Counted from the stretch's first letter, positions 1 through 5,187 are shown. The stretch: 7,574 nt of DNA from Nitrospirales bacterium (GCA_021604265.1 BQIY01000095.1:1-7574); one strand, 5' to 3'. Program-made: numbers and translations. Notes: generated by a model from the sequence alone, not told the origin.

Positions 1-41
1 CCTAATCCAATTACGCCAGCCTTGAGTAAGGTTGTAGACAT
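1..41 (-). CDS. N-terminus of a Rossmann-fold protein, probably Gfo/Idh/MocA oxidoreductase (partial)
   Basis: This gene is cut by the left edge. An ATG at 41-39 opens a frame of 13 full codons plus GG, reading MSTTLLKAGVIGLG. A short polar start followed by AGVIGLG is the first beta strand and the beginning of the GxGxxG dinucleotide-binding loop. This is how Gfo/Idh/MocA-type NAD(P)-dependent sugar oxidoreductases begin. The start lies only 2 nt after the TAG of the cytidylyltransferase gene (46-44), so the two are almost certainly co-transcribed. No clear Shine-Dalgarno is visible, which fits translational coupling. Such oxidoreductases often sit beside SpsF/NeuA-type genes in surface-sugar loci. 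Other Rossmann families, such as UDP-sugar dehydrogenases, share this opening, so the family call is an inference from 14 residues. Confidence 0.6.
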   Translation of the reverse strand, partial: MSTTLLKAGVIGL

Positions 42-43
42 AA

Positions 44-712
44 CTATAACGATTGATAGACTTCCGCTAACTCTCGCCAGCTAGCCGGTTTATTGTGTAC
101 GCGGTCAAGAATTTTCTCAATCGTTATCACATCATCAGACGTATCAATACACAGATTGACTCGACCAAGATCTAGACCGCTTGTGAAGCTCAAAATTCGA
201 AACCTCTGAGGGTTCTGGTAAAATACTTTGGTCACATGCTCACGTTGTTCGTTCGTTGTCAGCAGCGGATAGGTTCTACGAAATGTATCTGCTCGTATCA
301 CTTCCACTGATTGCCCCTTTGGAAAGGTCCGGATCAAGGTATTGCTCACTAAATCCCACTGGCCATCATGAAAATAATCTATGCCCTGATCAACCAGGAC
401 AGGGTCAATCAAAGGGCTGTCACCACAGATACGCACAAACGATTGAACACGTTCTTTTGCGAGAATTTTTTGAAAGCGATCAGCCACATCATCAAGTGAG
501 CCACAGTAATAATTAATTCCTTCTTGAAGGCAGAACTCTTGGATACGTTGATCGCTTTCTTCATTCGACGTTGCGACGATAATCTTAGAGACATTTCTTG
601 CCTTGGCAATACGATCGACAACCCTCTTGAGTAAAACCTGACCTTTGATATCAAGAAGCATCTTTCCAGGCAGTCGCTGTGAAGACAATCGAGCCTGAAG
701 AATACACAACAC
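44..712 (-). CDS. SpsF/NeuA-like cytidylyltransferase (CMP-sugar synthesis)
   Basis: This 222-residue protein belongs to the cytidylyltransferase family that includes SpsF, NeuA and KdsB; members transfer CMP from CTP to an acidic sugar. Its N-terminal ILQARLSSQRLPGKML (residues 4-19) is the nucleotide-binding signature. Further family motifs are GSLDDV (71-76), RICGDSPLIDP (94-104), FPKGQSVEV (130-138), EHVT (158-161) and a C-terminal IDTSDDVITIEKIL (189-202). It is slightly shorter than usual (about 230-250) but complete. The start is GTG at 712. GAGGT (725-721) lies 8 nt upstream, and an in-frame TAG two codons before the GTG excludes any earlier start. The next gene begins 2 nt downstream and is probably a sugar oxidoreductase. 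The flagellar context suggests a role in flagellin glycosylation, but the sugar substrate cannot be read from sequence. Confidence 0.88.
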   Translation of the reverse strand: MLCILQARLSSQRLPGKMLLDIKGQVLLKRVVDRIAKARNVSKIIVATSNEESDQRIQEFCLQEGINYYCGSLDDVADRFQKILAKERVQSFVRICGDSPLIDPVLVDQGIDYFHDGQWDLVSNTLIRTFPKGQSVEVIRADTFRRTYPLLTTNEQREHVTKVFYQNPQRFRILSFTSGLDLGRVNLCIDTSDDVITIEKILDRVHNKPASWRELAEVYQSL

Positions 713-815
713 GTAGATCTACCTCATATCACTTGCCATAGGATTGACTCCGCATATTTTTTCTCAGACAGTCCTACCCCATACCCGTAACTTACAAATA
801 ACATGCCATCCAAGT

Positions 816-845
816 ATTACATCTACCCTCATTGTCGAGCCTCAA
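816..845 (-). promoter_or_regulatory. Weak sigma-70-like promoter candidate for the cytidylyltransferase operon
   Basis: On the minus strand TTGAGG (845-840) is followed after 18 nt by TGTAAT (821-816). The match is 4/6 to the -35 and 5/6 to the -10 consensus. It would start transcription near 808, about 95 nt before the GTG of the cytidylyltransferase gene. Its -35 overlaps an inverted repeat (832-857), as an operator might. Matches of this quality arise by chance in AT-rich gaps, so this is tentative. Confidence 0.3.
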
Positions 846-857
846 TAGCGTCGACAA
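832..857. repeat. Inverted repeat TTGTCGA-N12-TCGACAA
   Basis: Two perfect 7-bp arms (832-838 and 851-857) are separated by 12 nt. Beyond the arms, ACCC and GGGT could continue the pairing past a 3-nt bulge (TCA). No T-run follows on either strand, so it is not an intrinsic terminator. Its position over the candidate -35 of the downstream sugar operon makes a regulator-binding dyad possible, but nothing here identifies a regulator. Confidence 0.45.
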
Positions 858-1079
858 GGGTTTAGTACGTATTGGGACAACAAAGAACGAACGTTTTAAA
901 AAAAGTAGGAATAGTAAAGAAGGAAAGTGAGAAGAAAAGTAAAAAAATGATTGGATAGTATGAAAACCAACATAGCCTTCCTTGCGAGAAAGAAAAACCC
1001 TACATCGCCTGACTTTTCAAACAGTTATGTGGCACAGGCCTTAAAGACAATGAGCGTTTTCAATTCTTATAATTATCTT

Positions 1080-2333
1080 TCATGAGACACTCGCTAACGA
1101 AGGAGTCTTAAACTTAGCTCCCTGCCCGACTCCGTGCATACGATCAGTCAGCCACTTGGCAAACGATAAGGCGCAGGTCATGCCTGGCGAAACCATATTC
1201 AATACATGAATCGTGCGTTCGGTTGATTCCACGACAAGATCGTCAATTAATTGACCATCCGATCGAATCAACTGTGGAGTCATGCCAACCCGATTCCCAA
1301 GCGACAAGTCTTGTAACTGCAAACCGTCAATCACCCTGGAAGCTTCTTTCCAAAAATACTGTTGCGTCACAGTATCCGTATCATGTTTCCAGCCAAGACG
1401 AAGCAGCTTTCGATTTCGAAAGACAGCTTTCCACACCGCTTGCCTACTTGCGAGTTTCGCCATGGTGCCCAAACGATCCGGTTTCCGTTGATAGGCTTCC
1501 GGTCTGAAGTCTGGAACGGTGCTTGGCCCGACGAGGACAGCCCCATGGACGGTACGGGCGATAGACACTCCCATGAATGGTGGTGAAAAATCTTGAACCG
1601 GATAGATAATGGACTGAATCAATGGAGGACCTGAGCGTGTGACGGTAAAGTAGATCCCGCGTAACGGCACCATGAAATAGTCTCGGCCAACTCCCATTTC
1701 ATGCGCGAGCCGCTCAGCATGTAACCCCGCACAATTGATGACAATTTCGGAGACGTACTGTTCATCAAGTGTCGACACATGAACTGCATCTGCACGCTCC
1801 TCTATATCCACAACTTCTTGCCAATACAGAATTTGAGTTCCAGACCTGACAGCATCGTCCGCAAGAGCCTTCGTGAAGGTTCGTGAATCAATAATGGCAT
1901 CCGTCGGAGCATACAAGGCGGTATGCCCCTGGAGATTGGGTTCGTTGACTTTGGCACGAGAAACAGAAAGCAATTGTAGATCGTGTACGCCATTTCGATC
2001 CCCTCGCCCCTTTAAGTCTTCCAGCACAGAAACATCTGACTCATCAGACGCGACAACATACGTGCCAACTTGTTGAAAAGGAATTCGGCGCAATTCGGCA
2101 TACTTTCGAATAGCATGATGACCTTCGATACAAAGACGCGCGGCTAACGATCCGGGTTTCTGATGAAATCCTGAATGCACAATGCCGCTGTTGCGGCCGC
2201 TCGCGTGCAAACCAACATCAGGCTCTTTTTCCAGAAGAACGACAGATCGGCGTTGTGCTGACAGGATTCGAGCAATCGCACACCCCAGCACTCCACCTCC
2301 AATAATCACAACATCAACGTGTTTGTGGGTCAT
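1080..2333 (-). CDS. LhgO/L2HGDH-like FAD-dependent oxidoreductase
   Basis: This 417-residue protein is in the FAD-dependent DAO superfamily and most resembles LhgO/L2HGDH, which oxidises L-2-hydroxyglutarate to 2-oxoglutarate and passes electrons to the quinone pool. Visible features are the FAD-binding VVIIGGGVLGCAIAR (residues 8-22) with E35 ending the second beta strand, SGRNSGIVHSG (45-55) and KPGSLAARLCIEG (59-71). INCAGLHAERLA (199-210), PLRGIYF (223-229), IYPVQD (243-248) and a C-terminal FAD-contact-like NMVSPGMTCAL (from 379) follow. Length matches E. coli LhgO (about 420). I chose ATG at 2333 because family homology starts there; an in-frame GTG at 2426 would add 31 non-homologous residues. 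Neither start has a good Shine-Dalgarno. Several positions usual in LhgO are changed (GHNSG to GRNSG, GVHFT to GVSIA, GPNA to GPST), so the substrate may differ. Confidence 0.82.
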   Translation of the reverse strand: MTHKHVDVVIIGGGVLGCAIARILSAQRRSVVLLEKEPDVGLHASGRNSGIVHSGFHQKPGSLAARLCIEGHHAIRKYAELRRIPFQQVGTYVVASDESDVSVLEDLKGRGDRNGVHDLQLLSVSRAKVNEPNLQGHTALYAPTDAIIDSRTFTKALADDAVRSGTQILYWQEVVDIEERADAVHVSTLDEQYVSEIVINCAGLHAERLAHEMGVGRDYFMVPLRGIYFTVTRSGPPLIQSIIYPVQDFSPPFMGVSIARTVHGAVLVGPSTVPDFRPEAYQRKPDRLGTMAKLASRQAVWKAVFRNRKLLRLGWKHDTDTVTQQYFWKEASRVIDGLQLQDLSLGNRVGMTPQLIRSDGQLIDDLVVESTERTIHVLNMVSPGMTCALSFAKWLTDRMHGVGQGAKFKTPSLASVS

Positions 2334-2563
2334 CTTGCTTGAAACGATACAAGACCTATGCCACTGGGAGTGGGTGATAATATGACCATGTTTTCTCGAA
2401 CTCGAGAGGTCTGAATCAGAATACACGGTACGAGGGGAATTTTTTGCCTAGACAGACGGGTAGGAAAGGACGAGAAAATTTGGCGCAGGAACCAATAAAA
2501 ACAAAACCGAGACGAGGGAACATGAATGGAAATGAAACAAAAAAATGCGTCAGAAGGACAGTC
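2334..2563. other. 230-bp gap between csrA and the lhgO-like gene
   Basis: The region downstream of csrA is purine-rich on the plus strand from about 2455 to 2550, with a run of seven A (2539-2545 region) that reads as T-rich in the csrA transcript. No stable GC-rich stem precedes that run, so I do not call a terminator. A small dyad TCTCGA-AC-TCGAGA lies at 2394-2407. A TATTAT box occurs on the minus strand near 2379 but has no matching -35. The lhgO-like gene probably has its own promoter, which I cannot place. Confidence 0.45.
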
Positions 2564-2815
2564 TCATGTTGGAGGCAATTTTCGTTGAGAAATGTTCGTC
2601 TGCTTGGGAAGGGTTCGAGCTTGTTCGGGATCGGCGGAAATGGCGTTTAAGTTTTCTTGTCGAACGGCTTCATAGAGTTCTTCCCGCAACACCCTTGTGT
2701 CGGCAGGGCATTCAATACCAATTCGAACTTGCCCGCCTTTCACTTGTACGAGCACAATTCGAATATCTTCGCCTATGCGAATGGCTTCATCTTTTTTTCT
2801 AGTGAGTATTAACAT
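2564..2815 (-). CDS. csrA: Carbon storage/flagellar translational regulator CsrA
   Basis: CsrA is a small homodimeric RNA-binding protein that binds GGA motifs in mRNA leaders and usually blocks translation; flagellin mRNA is a classic target. The 83-residue product opens MLILTRKKDEAIRIG, keeping L4 and R6. It continues through VKGGQVRIGIECP (residues 25-37) to VLREELYEAV (42-51), which retains R44, the key RNA contact, and E46. The start at 2815 is set by the family N-terminus and by GGAAGG just upstream; an ATG 24 nt earlier would add eight non-homologous residues. Most CsrA proteins are about 60-75 residues, so the basic, proline-containing tail after about residue 55 is longer than usual. 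It lies 121 nt downstream of fliW, its probable antagonist, and is probably in the same transcript. Confidence 0.96.
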   Translation of the reverse strand: MLILTRKKDEAIRIGEDIRIVLVQVKGGQVRIGIECPADTRVLREELYEAVRQENLNAISADPEQARTLPKQTNISQRKLPPT

Positions 2816-2829
2816 CAGCCTTCCATGGC
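2816..2829 (-). promoter_or_regulatory. csrA ribosome-binding site with GGA presented in a small hairpin loop
   Basis: Immediately upstream of the csrA ATG the transcript reads GCC-ATGGAA-GGC-TG. A 3-bp GC stem (2829-2827 with 2820-2818) displays ATGGAA as a hexaloop. The GGA (2824-2822) is part of the GGAAGG Shine-Dalgarno that fixes the csrA start. A GGA in a hairpin loop over a ribosome-binding site is the typical CsrA target, so autorepression is plausible. The stem is very short and cannot be extended, because the next two pairs are mismatched. Confidence 0.4.
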
Positions 2830-2868
2830 ACACGGCCAAGTTTCAGCCGAATAAAGGGTTACCTGTAC

Positions 2869-2883
2869 ATTTGTAAAACAAAT
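2869..2883. repeat. AT-rich inverted repeat in the fliW-csrA spacer
   Basis: ATTTGT (2869-2874) and ACAAAT (2878-2883) form perfect 6-bp arms around a 3-nt loop. In the fliW-csrA transcript this would be a weak A/U hairpin about 54 nt before the csrA start. It lacks a following U-run and is unlikely to terminate. It may be a minor structural or processing element, or chance. Confidence 0.3.
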
Positions 2884-2936
2884 ACGCTGTCGACACGCAA
2901 TCGTCACGTTCAGATCACTATTCAGTAAACTCTCCG

Positions 2937-3416
2937 TTAAGTCTTCATCGCCCCTTGAGCACATACACTTGCTGACTCTTCTACCACATGTTCATCTGGG
3001 ACGAGCGGTACGTGCAAGGGGATGGATTCATGCAAAATTATTTGCTTCCCGATTCTGGTACGGAGATTCACCACAATGGGCGCGCGAAAATTGGCGGTAG
3101 CTTGATCCGGTTTTCCAGGCGGAATTGTGACAATCACTGAAATGGAGACGTGATCATCATCCTTCAGGTCCAAATCCACCACACTTTCTTCAGTAATCTG
3201 CTCAGCAAAGTCAGGTTCCAACACATCGGCGGGCATCAGCACAACAGCTAAGGTTGTATCATCGAGTGATTGAAGCCATTGGTACCCCGAGCCTTGTTCA
3301 ACGTCAAACACGACGTAGCGGGAATGATTGGGCAACCCCACCAGCCCGGAAGGGAACGTCACCATAGACTCTTGCGTCACCTCAACTTCTCCAAAACGAC
3401 TGGTTACCACCTTCAT
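2937..3416 (-). CDS. fliW: Flagellar assembly factor FliW
   Basis: FliW is a cytoplasmic protein that binds either flagellin or CsrA. When flagellin is exported, freed FliW sequesters CsrA and lifts repression of flagellin translation. The 159-residue product has the family pattern in order: an N-terminal MKVVTSRFGEVEV, FPSGLVGLPNHSRYVVF (residues 21-37), WLQSLDD (47-53), a central acidic stretch, TANFRAPIVVN (107-117) and QIILHE (125-130). Length is typical, with a slightly long C-terminal tail (EESASVCAQGAMKT). The ATG at 3416 has AGAGGA (3427-3422) 5 nt upstream. csrA follows after 121 nt, the partnership seen in many bacteria. A sigma-28-like promoter lies upstream (3528-3502), so fliW is probably expressed with the late flagellar genes. 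Confidence 0.95.
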   Translation of the reverse strand: MKVVTSRFGEVEVTQESMVTFPSGLVGLPNHSRYVVFDVEQGSGYQWLQSLDDTTLAVVLMPADVLEPDFAEQITEESVVDLDLKDDDHVSISVIVTIPPGKPDQATANFRAPIVVNLRTRIGKQIILHESIPLHVPLVPDEHVVEESASVCAQGAMKT

Positions 3417-3430
3417 AATAGTCCTCTATG

Positions 3431-3481
3431 ACATGATAGCATGTATGGAAAAGCCAAGCGTGCAGCCTGCGCCCCATACAT
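3431..3481 (-). promoter_or_regulatory. fliW 5' leader with two alternative hairpins
   Basis: Within the predicted fliW leader, ATGTATGG (3441-3448) and CCATACAT (3474-3481) form perfect 8-bp arms with a 25-nt loop. ACATG (3431-3435) and CATGT (3440-3444) form 5-bp arms with a 4-nt loop. The two hairpins share bases 3441-3444 and so cannot both form. The shorter one lies close to the fliW Shine-Dalgarno (3427-3422), which itself contains a GGA. A structural switch controlling fliW translation is possible but is inferred from base pairing alone. Confidence 0.4.
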
Positions 3482-3501
3482 CGAACGGCTTTGTCTACTA
3501 T

Positions 3502-3528
3502 TTATCGGTCGTTGCGTGAAAGAAGTTA
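3502..3528 (-). promoter_or_regulatory. Sigma-28 (FliA)-type flagellar promoter upstream of fliW
   Basis: On the minus strand TAACTTCT (3528-3521), an 11-nt spacer and ACCGATAA (3509-3502) match the FliA consensus TAAAGTTT-N11-GCCGATAA at 5/8 and 7/8 with the canonical spacing. Transcription would begin near 3494 and leave a leader of roughly 78 nt before fliW. Flagellar context and a second, similarly spaced element upstream of the diguanylate cyclase gene strengthen the call. Confidence 0.68.
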
Positions 3529-3604
3529 AATCGCCAACCTCAACCATTTATCCGCTGCGCCCCCTAATGTAGAGGAATTCTTATCGTTGGAGCAACATTG
3601 ACAG

Positions 3605-3997
3605 TCAACAAACAATTGCTGAAGCCACATGAGACGGGATTAAGGTATGGACAACTTGACGAAACCGTTGAGGTTTCACAGGCAACGCCAGATAGCCATC
3701 AACATGAAACTCCTCACAAATGCATTCAGACTCGCCTTCTGGATAGTGAAAAGAAATGCCCAACGCAGGTATCGTTTGATACGGCGACCATTGACATTGT
3801 CGGGAAAATGGCCACGAATGCCCCTTGAGCGTCTGAAGATCGATCACCACTCCATCAATATCATGTCGTACGTCACAGACCTTCAAGGCTTCTTCCAGAC
3901 ACCCACAACAGACAATTTCTTCATCTGGCGATTCCAACAGCATCGTGAGCAGATACAACTGTAGAGGGTCCTGATGAATGACGAGAATATTCGTCAT
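3605..3997 (-). CDS. Small cysteine-rich degenerate receiver-domain protein
   Basis: This 130-residue protein consists only of a receiver-like domain. The fold is suggested by ILVIHQDP (residues 4-11), VVIDLQ (50-55) with D53 at the usual phosphorylation site, IPALGIS (76-82), and GYLALPVKP (101-109). The usual acidic metal-binding pair is replaced by H8-Q9 and the switch Thr/Ser by G80. The conserved Lys is displaced or lost, as K108 sits three residues beyond the usual place. Phosphorylation in the normal way is therefore doubtful. It contains eight cysteines (30, 31, 33, 41, 68, 92, 94, 130), including CGC and CIC, which is unusual for this fold. Its ATG overlaps the stop of the upstream diguanylate cyclase gene (ATGA) and has no own Shine-Dalgarno, so translation is probably coupled and the two products may act together. 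No output domain is present. Confidence 0.72.
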   Translation of the reverse strand: MTNILVIHQDPLQLYLLTMLLESPDEEIVCCGCLEEALKVCDVRHDIDGVVIDLQTLKGHSWPFSRQCQWSPYQTIPALGISFHYPEGESECICEEFHVDGYLALPVKPQRFRQVVHTLIPSHVASAIVC

Positions 3998-4956
3998 TGG
4001 GAATTATGCTTTGGAATAATCAAATTCTCAGCCTGACACACCTGATCATATTCGATGAATTCGATCCCGTTTCGGCCACTGCTCTTCACGAGATATAACG
4101 CATTGTCTGCCGCGTTGATGAGTGCCCGGACATCGTCCAAACATGGAGGCGCCCATGTGGTGACCCCCTGACTCACCGTGATAGCAATGGCAGAATCTGA
4201 AACTGTAATCGGCTCTTCCACGAGAGAGGCTTGTATCCGTTCCGCCTGCTTCATCGCGGTCGACGCGTCACTTCCGGGCAGAACGATAAGAAACTCCTCA
4301 CCCCCATATCGTCCAATCGCATCATACGGGCGAAGACACTCATGAAACCGTCTGGTCGTCTCAACCAGCACATAGTCGCCAGCCAAATGACCAAAGGTGT
4401 CATTTACTTGTTTAAATTCATCAAGGTCCACCATAATTAAACTTAACGGCAGACTATCTCGATGAGCACGTGCCAATTCCCGATGGAGATAATCCATAAT
4501 GGCACCATGATTTAACGATTTGGTCAACGGGTCTTGCATCGCTTGGACTCGTAATGTTTCTCGAGCCGCAATGAGCTGAGCTTGCAAATCCACAATGCGT
4601 TTTCCCGAACGAAGCCGTGCTTCCAATTCGCCCATATGAAACGGCTTACACAAATAATCATCCGCCCCGGCTTCAAGCCCGGCAATTAAATCTTGGGTCT
4701 CATCTCTCCCCGTTAAGACAATCACATACACGTATGGATCACCTGACCGAGCCCGAACCTTCTGGCACACCTGCACACCATCAAGCCCAGGCATCATCCA
4801 ATCAAGTATGGCCACCTGTGGTAAATCATCAGACTGTAAGATTTTCCAGGCCTCTTCACCATCGCAACACGTGACGACTTCATGTCCCCACTGTTGCAGA
4901 CGATACACCACCATGTGCAATGTCAGAGGATCATCATCAGCCACTAAGACTCGCAT
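3994..4956 (-). CDS. Response regulator with receiver and GGDEF domains (diguanylate cyclase)
   Basis: This 320-residue cytoplasmic protein should make c-di-GMP from two GTP under control of a phosphorylated receiver. The receiver (about 1-120) has ADDDP (6-10), phospho-acceptor D52 in ILDWMMPGLDG, T82 and K104 in CKPF. A helical linker (about 107-140) leads to a GGDEF domain that starts QDPLTKSLN (141-149). This is followed by VDLDEFKQVNDTFGHLAGD (176-194) and an intact GGEEF active site (218-222). RPYD (209-212), five residues before GGEEF, is the RxxD inhibitory I-site, so product feedback is expected. The ATG at 4956 has AAAGGA (4971-4966) 9 nt upstream. A sigma-28-like promoter at 5144-5118 suggests expression with the flagellar genes. 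The stop overlaps the next start by ATGA. A 20-residue C-terminal tail beyond the domain has no known role. Confidence 0.94.
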   Translation of the reverse strand: MRVLVADDDPLTLHMVVYRLQQWGHEVVTCCDGEEAWKILQSDDLPQVAILDWMMPGLDGVQVCQKVRARSGDPYVYVIVLTGRDETQDLIAGLEAGADDYLCKPFHMGELEARLRSGKRIVDLQAQLIAARETLRVQAMQDPLTKSLNHGAIMDYLHRELARAHRDSLPLSLIMVDLDEFKQVNDTFGHLAGDYVLVETTRRFHECLRPYDAIGRYGGEEFLIVLPGSDASTAMKQAERIQASLVEEPITVSDSAIAITVSQGVTTWAPPCLDDVRALINAADNALYLVKSSGRNGIEFIEYDQVCQAENLIIPKHNSQ

Positions 4957-5117
4957 ACAACTTTTTCCTTTAAGGATGACGTTTCAATGTCCAAACACTA
5001 ACAGCTGGAAAGACAGAGCATCACATTTCAATGACCTGCTTGTGAGACACGGCGTATGACGAGGCACGTCGAGAAGCGCATCATCCTCTGAGCCGTCGGT
5101 TGATGCCAGTAGTAAAC

Positions 5118-5144
5118 TTATCGGATCAGCAGACTGGAACCTAA
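5118..5144 (-). promoter_or_regulatory. Sigma-28 (FliA)-type flagellar promoter upstream of the diguanylate cyclase gene
   Basis: On the minus strand TTAGGTTC (5144-5137), an 11-nt spacer and TCCGATAA (5125-5118) match the consensus TAAAGTTT-N11-GCCGATAA at 5/8 and 7/8. The spacing is canonical. The predicted start near 5110 gives a leader of about 155 nt. It lies between flgL and the cyclase gene, so the signalling pair need not depend on read-through from flgKL. Confidence 0.6.
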
Positions 5145-5187
5145 ACCTCAAAGGAGGGAGGATGAAGGTCTCGAGAGAGACTATGGG

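Larger units (their letters stand above)
713..1079. other. 367-bp intergenic region between lhgO-like gene and cytidylyltransferase gene
   Basis: No convincing gene is visible here. About 895-958 is strongly purine-rich on the plus strand, with runs such as aaaaaaagtagga and gaagaaaagtaaaaaaatga, so it is a pyrimidine tract in the minus-strand transcript. The left half holds a weak sigma-70-like promoter candidate and an inverted repeat, listed separately. I found no GC-rich hairpin followed by a T-run to end lhgO transcription. A 41-codon ORF on the plus strand (960-1085) converges on the lhgO stop but has no recognisable features. Confidence 0.6.

Noticed and set aside
713..722. Ten-bp perfect palindrome GTAGATCTAC between the Shine-Dalgarno and the GTG of the cytidylyltransferase gene
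   Set aside because: It has no loop to fold in RNA and no second copy in the window; probably coincidental.
793..808. Sigma-54-like element TGGCATG-N4-TTGTA on the minus strand before the cytidylyltransferase gene
   Set aside because: The GC at the -12 region, which is nearly invariant for sigma-54, reads GT. A single partial match is not enough.
1061..1080. TATAAT on the plus strand at 1068-1073 as a promoter
   Set aside because: No matching -35 at 16-18 nt, and it would only direct antisense transcription into the lhgO-like gene.
1223..1586. Plus-strand ORFs of 70-115 codons inside the lhgO, GGDEF, flgL and flgK genes
   Set aside because: They are antisense to clearly conserved genes and their products have no recognisable domains.
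2334..2426. N-terminal extension of the lhgO-like gene from the GTG at 2426
   Set aside because: The extra 31 residues do not resemble the family, and there is no Shine-Dalgarno before the GTG; family homology begins at the ATG at 2333.
2539..2563. T-run after csrA as an intrinsic terminator
   Set aside because: No stable GC-rich stem precedes the run; only a 3-bp pairing (GTC/GAC) can be drawn.
3545..3565. A further GCGGATAA box upstream of fliW resembling a sigma-28 -10
   Set aside because: At 11 nt spacing the -35 would read CTCTACAT, which does not fit; the element at 3528-3502 is much better.
5168..5181. Hairpin GTCTC-N4-GAGAC just after the flgL stop as a terminator
   Set aside because: The stem is 5 bp and no T-run follows on the minus strand, so it does not qualify as an intrinsic terminator.
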